64,000 nucleotides of DNA from Streptomyces griseicoloratus (GTDB lineage: Bacteria > Actinomycetota > Actinomycetes > Streptomycetales > Streptomycetaceae): the NCBI RefSeq assembly GCF_014534645.1, contig NZ_JACVQF010000222.1:1-64000 (forward strand). Reading direction: 5' to 3'. The translations under genes were made by a program, and so were the position numbers. Below, piece after piece: positions 62,049 through 64,000 of this stretch (positions are counted from its first letter, which is position 1; each line of letters begins with the position of its first letter). A model generated the notes under the pieces. That model saw nothing but the letters and a program-made list of their open reading frames with translations. It did not search any database and had not been told where the DNA came from.

Positions 62049-63818
62049 TCAGGCGACCTGACCGCTGTGCAGGGCCGTGTACGCCCCTCCCCTGCGCAGG
62101 AGTTCCTCATGGGTGCCGGTCTCCTCGATCCGGCCGTCCCCCATCACCACGATCCGGTCGGCGCCGCGCACGGTGGACAGCCGGTGCGCCACGACGAACG
62201 TGGTGCGTCCCCGCAGCAGCCGGGCGAGCGCCTGCTGGACCAGCGCCTCCGACCGGGTGTCCAGGGCCGACGTGGCCTCGTCCAGGATCAGTACCTTGGG
62301 GTCGCGGATCAGGGCGCGGGCGATGGCCAGGCGCTGCCGCTGCCCGCCGGACAGCCGGGCGCCGTGCTCCCCCACGAGGGTGTCGAGGCCCTGGGGCAGC
62401 CGGTCGACGAACTCCAGCGCGTTGGCGTCGCGCAGCGCCGCGCGCACCGTCTCCTCGTCGGCGTCGTCCATGCCGTACGCGACGTTCTCCCGGATCGTGC
62501 CGTCGAAGAGGATGGACTCCTGCGGCACCACCGAGACGAACCGCCGGTAGGTGCGCAGGTCCAGGGTGTTCATGTCGACGCCGTCGAGCAGCAGCCGGCC
62601 CGAGGTGGGGCGCAGGAAGCCGATCACCAGGTTGAGCACGGTGGACTTGCCGGCGCCGGACGCCCCCACCAGCGCGACGGTCTCGCCGGGTTCGACCGCG
62701 AGCGTGAAGTCCCGTACGGCCGGCCGTCCGTCGCCGTCGTAGGCGTGGCCGACGTTCTCGAACGTGACGGCCCCGCGCAGCGAGGTCAGCTCGGCCTTGC
62801 CCTCGTTGTCCTCCAGTTCGGGCGCCTGGAGCACCTCGCCGACCGAACGGACGGACTCCAGGCCCTTGGTGATGACCGGGGCCAGCCCCGCCAGCGTCGT
62901 CGTCGAGTTGGTGAGGGTGGTCAGGAACGCGCTGAGCATGACGACATCGCCCGCGGTGACGCCCCAGACGTCGTAGTACGAGATCAGCGCGGCACCGGCG
63001 AGGACCAGCACACCGACCACGTTGAGCACGACCCAGGCCAGCGAGCCGAACCGGCCGTTGACCAGGTCCAGTCGCAGTCCGGAGGTGAGCAGGCGGTGCA
63101 GCGTGCCGTCCATGCGGCGCAGCGCCTTGCCCTCCAGGCCGTGGGCGCGGGTGACCGGGATGAGCCGGGTCATCTCCGTGACCCGGGAGGAGAGGGTCTC
63201 GACCTCGTGGCGGAAGTGCTCGTTGTGGGTGCGCAGCCGTGCCCTGAGCCGGGCCACGAGAAGGGAGGCGGCGGGCACCACGACGAGGAAGACGGGCAGG
63301 AACTCCGGTGTCCGCACGGCGATGATGACCAGCCCGCCGGTGAGGACGGTCAGCGCGCCGAGCCCGGTCTCCGCGGTCTGCTGGACCATCTGCTCCACGG
63401 TCTCCACGTCCCGGACGACCTTGGCCTGCAGCACGCCGGCGCTGACGCGCGAGTGGTAGCCGATGGAGAGCTGCTGCATGCGCGTGCACAGCGCGGAGCG
63501 CAGAGCGGTGCCCATCCGGCGGACGCTGCCGTACAGGAGGCGGACGTACAGCACGTGCAGCGGGTAGTTGACCACCAGGATGAACATGATGATCCCGGTG
63601 CTGGTCCACAGGTCGCCGATCGGGCCGTGCTGGACGACGGTGTCGATGATGGACGCGGTGATCAGGGGCAGCAGCCACACGGGGCTGTGCTTGACGGTGA
63701 AGACGACGACCGCCCCGGCGAGGCGGCGGCGGTCGGCGCGGAAGAGATAGAAGAGCGTGCGTATCGGGTGCTCACCGCGGTACCGGTGGTCGAGGGGTCT
63801 TTCCAACGACGACGCCAT
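62049..63818 (-). CDS. type I ABC exporter (fused permease-ATPase)
   Basis: A 589-aa half-transporter: six membrane segments (about residues 40-315) and an ATPase domain (about 345-585) with Walker A GASGAGKST, Q-loop VPQESILF, signature LSGGQRQR, Walker B VLILDEATSALD and H-loop VAHRLST. It exports lipids, drugs or peptides as a homo- or heterodimer. ATG 63818 follows GGAGGA. A partner exporter may lie to the right of the window; only the C-terminus of the next minus-strand gene is visible and it is separated by a terminator. Confidence 0.92.
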   Translation of the reverse strand: MASSLERPLDHRYRGEHPIRTLFYLFRADRRRLAGAVVVFTVKHSPVWLLPLITASIIDTVVQHGPIGDLWTSTGIIMFILVVNYPLHVLYVRLLYGSVRRMGTALRSALCTRMQQLSIGYHSRVSAGVLQAKVVRDVETVEQMVQQTAETGLGALTVLTGGLVIIAVRTPEFLPVFLVVVPAASLLVARLRARLRTHNEHFRHEVETLSSRVTEMTRLIPVTRAHGLEGKALRRMDGTLHRLLTSGLRLDLVNGRFGSLAWVVLNVVGVLVLAGAALISYYDVWGVTAGDVVMLSAFLTTLTNSTTTLAGLAPVITKGLESVRSVGEVLQAPELEDNEGKAELTSLRGAVTFENVGHAYDGDGRPAVRDFTLAVEPGETVALVGASGAGKSTVLNLVIGFLRPTSGRLLLDGVDMNTLDLRTYRRFVSVVPQESILFDGTIRENVAYGMDDADEETVRAALRDANALEFVDRLPQGLDTLVGEHGARLSGGQRQRLAIARALIRDPKVLILDEATSALDTRSEALVQQALARLLRGRTTFVVAHRLSTVRGADRIVVMGDGRIEETGTHEELLRRGGAYTALHSGQVA

Positions 63819-63852
63819 CGGCGTGGTCCTCCTGGTCGCCAAGATCTGGGGC

Positions 63853-63860
63853 AAGCGCTT
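63853..63860. promoter_or_regulatory. possible LacI-family site around AAGCGCTT
   Basis: GCAAGCGCTTTC (63851-63862) has a perfect AAGCGCTT centre, like many LacI-family operators, 35 bp before the ABC exporter start. The regulator is not in the window; the site is short and could be chance. Confidence 0.3.
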
Positions 63861-63909
63861 TCTTACCCCGTCGGCCAGGAGTGCGCCACACCGTCGCGTA
63901 CGCCGGGAG

Positions 63910-63948
63910 GAGACCCGCGCCTTCTCCCCCGCGGAGGGCGCGGGTCTC
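63910..63948 (-). terminator. terminator at the end of the truncated right-edge gene
   Basis: GAGACCCGCGCC (63910-63921) and its exact complement (63937-63948) enclose 15 nt. The right arm overlaps the stop codon (63947-63949) of the gene entering from the right. Confidence 0.8.
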
Positions 63949-64000
63949 AGTCCCCGAGGGTGCGGGCGAGTTCGGTGGTGGCCCGGGTGATCTCGGTGTC
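63947..64000 (-). CDS. C-terminal end of an unidentified gene (partial)
   Basis: The last 17 codons (DTEITRATTELARTLGD) and a TGA stop of a minus-strand gene entering from beyond 64000. The frame is chosen because its stop coincides with a strong terminator. The fragment is helical and too short to identify; a MarR- or PadR-type regulator end would look like this but is only a guess. Confidence 0.4.
   Translation of the reverse strand, partial: DTEITRATTELARTLGD

Overview
The window is chromosomal DNA of a high-GC actinomycete, almost certainly a Streptomyces. The evidence is the very strong G/C bias at third codon positions, frequent GTG starts, many 4-nt ATGA/GTGA overlaps between operon genes, an actinomycete-type gas vesicle cluster, a CebR-type operator, a LAETG class-E sorting signal, a mycothiol-type DinB enzyme, SpoIIE/HATPase/STAS regulators, a DUF5133 gene and a SAV_5884-type graspetide locus. 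I saw no rRNA, tRNA, insertion sequence, prophage or CRISPR array.

Layout. 0.6-3.2 kb: TetR regulator plus 14-TM drug exporter. 3.4-12.2 kb: flavodoxin-like protein, M56 peptidase/BlaI pair, secreted phytase, TPR protein, secreted AA10 LPMO under a CebR box, wall-anchored DUF1996 protein, small membrane protein. 12.3-13.0 kb: methyltransferase. 13.1-17.5 kb: translationally coupled gas vesicle operon gvpO-A-F-G-(Y/Z)-J-L-S-K. 17.5-25.0 kb: DeoR/LacI-hybrid regulator and its sugar-uptake operon (binding protein, two permeases, 2-hydroxyacid dehydrogenase, DUF2264), with a 13-bp operator mirrored in front of both transcripts. 25.9-28.2 kb: large-subunit catalase. 28.2-33.0 kb: glycerolipid island (lipid kinase, ADPS-like flavoprotein, TetR, GlpD). 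33.1-41.7 kb: partner-switching genes (STAS, HATPase, two SpoIIE-type phosphatases) around a GH10-CBM2 xylanase. 41.8-45.4 kb: CsbD and a small basic protein, a DHA2 exporter, and an FprA-type ferredoxin reductase. 45.5-47.7 kb: four-gene Roadblock/DUF4388 operon. 47.9-52.2 kb: YihY membrane protein, hypotheticals, SDR, DinB enzyme. 52.5-56.2 kb: three-subunit molybdenum hydroxylase. 56.3-57.5 kb: repeat-containing membrane protein. 57.9-59.1 kb: minimal graspetide (omega-ester peptide) locus. 59.2-64.0 kb: DUF5133, a divergently controlled oxidoreductase/SnoaL pair with TetR, and an ABC exporter.

How it works together. Several blocks fit plant-litter saprotrophy: AA10 LPMO, xylanase, phytase and the sugar ABC operon, each of the first, second and fourth with its own recognisable operator. 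Others fit stress physiology: catalase with a SigB-like promoter, CsbD, gas vesicles, and phosphatase/anti-sigma/antagonist proteins. The most novel-looking element is the graspetide precursor (63 aa) with its ATP-grasp ligase.

Limits. All calls come from reading the sequence and remembered family knowledge; no database search was possible. Domain borders are approximate and many starts are chosen from ribosome-binding sites or overlaps.
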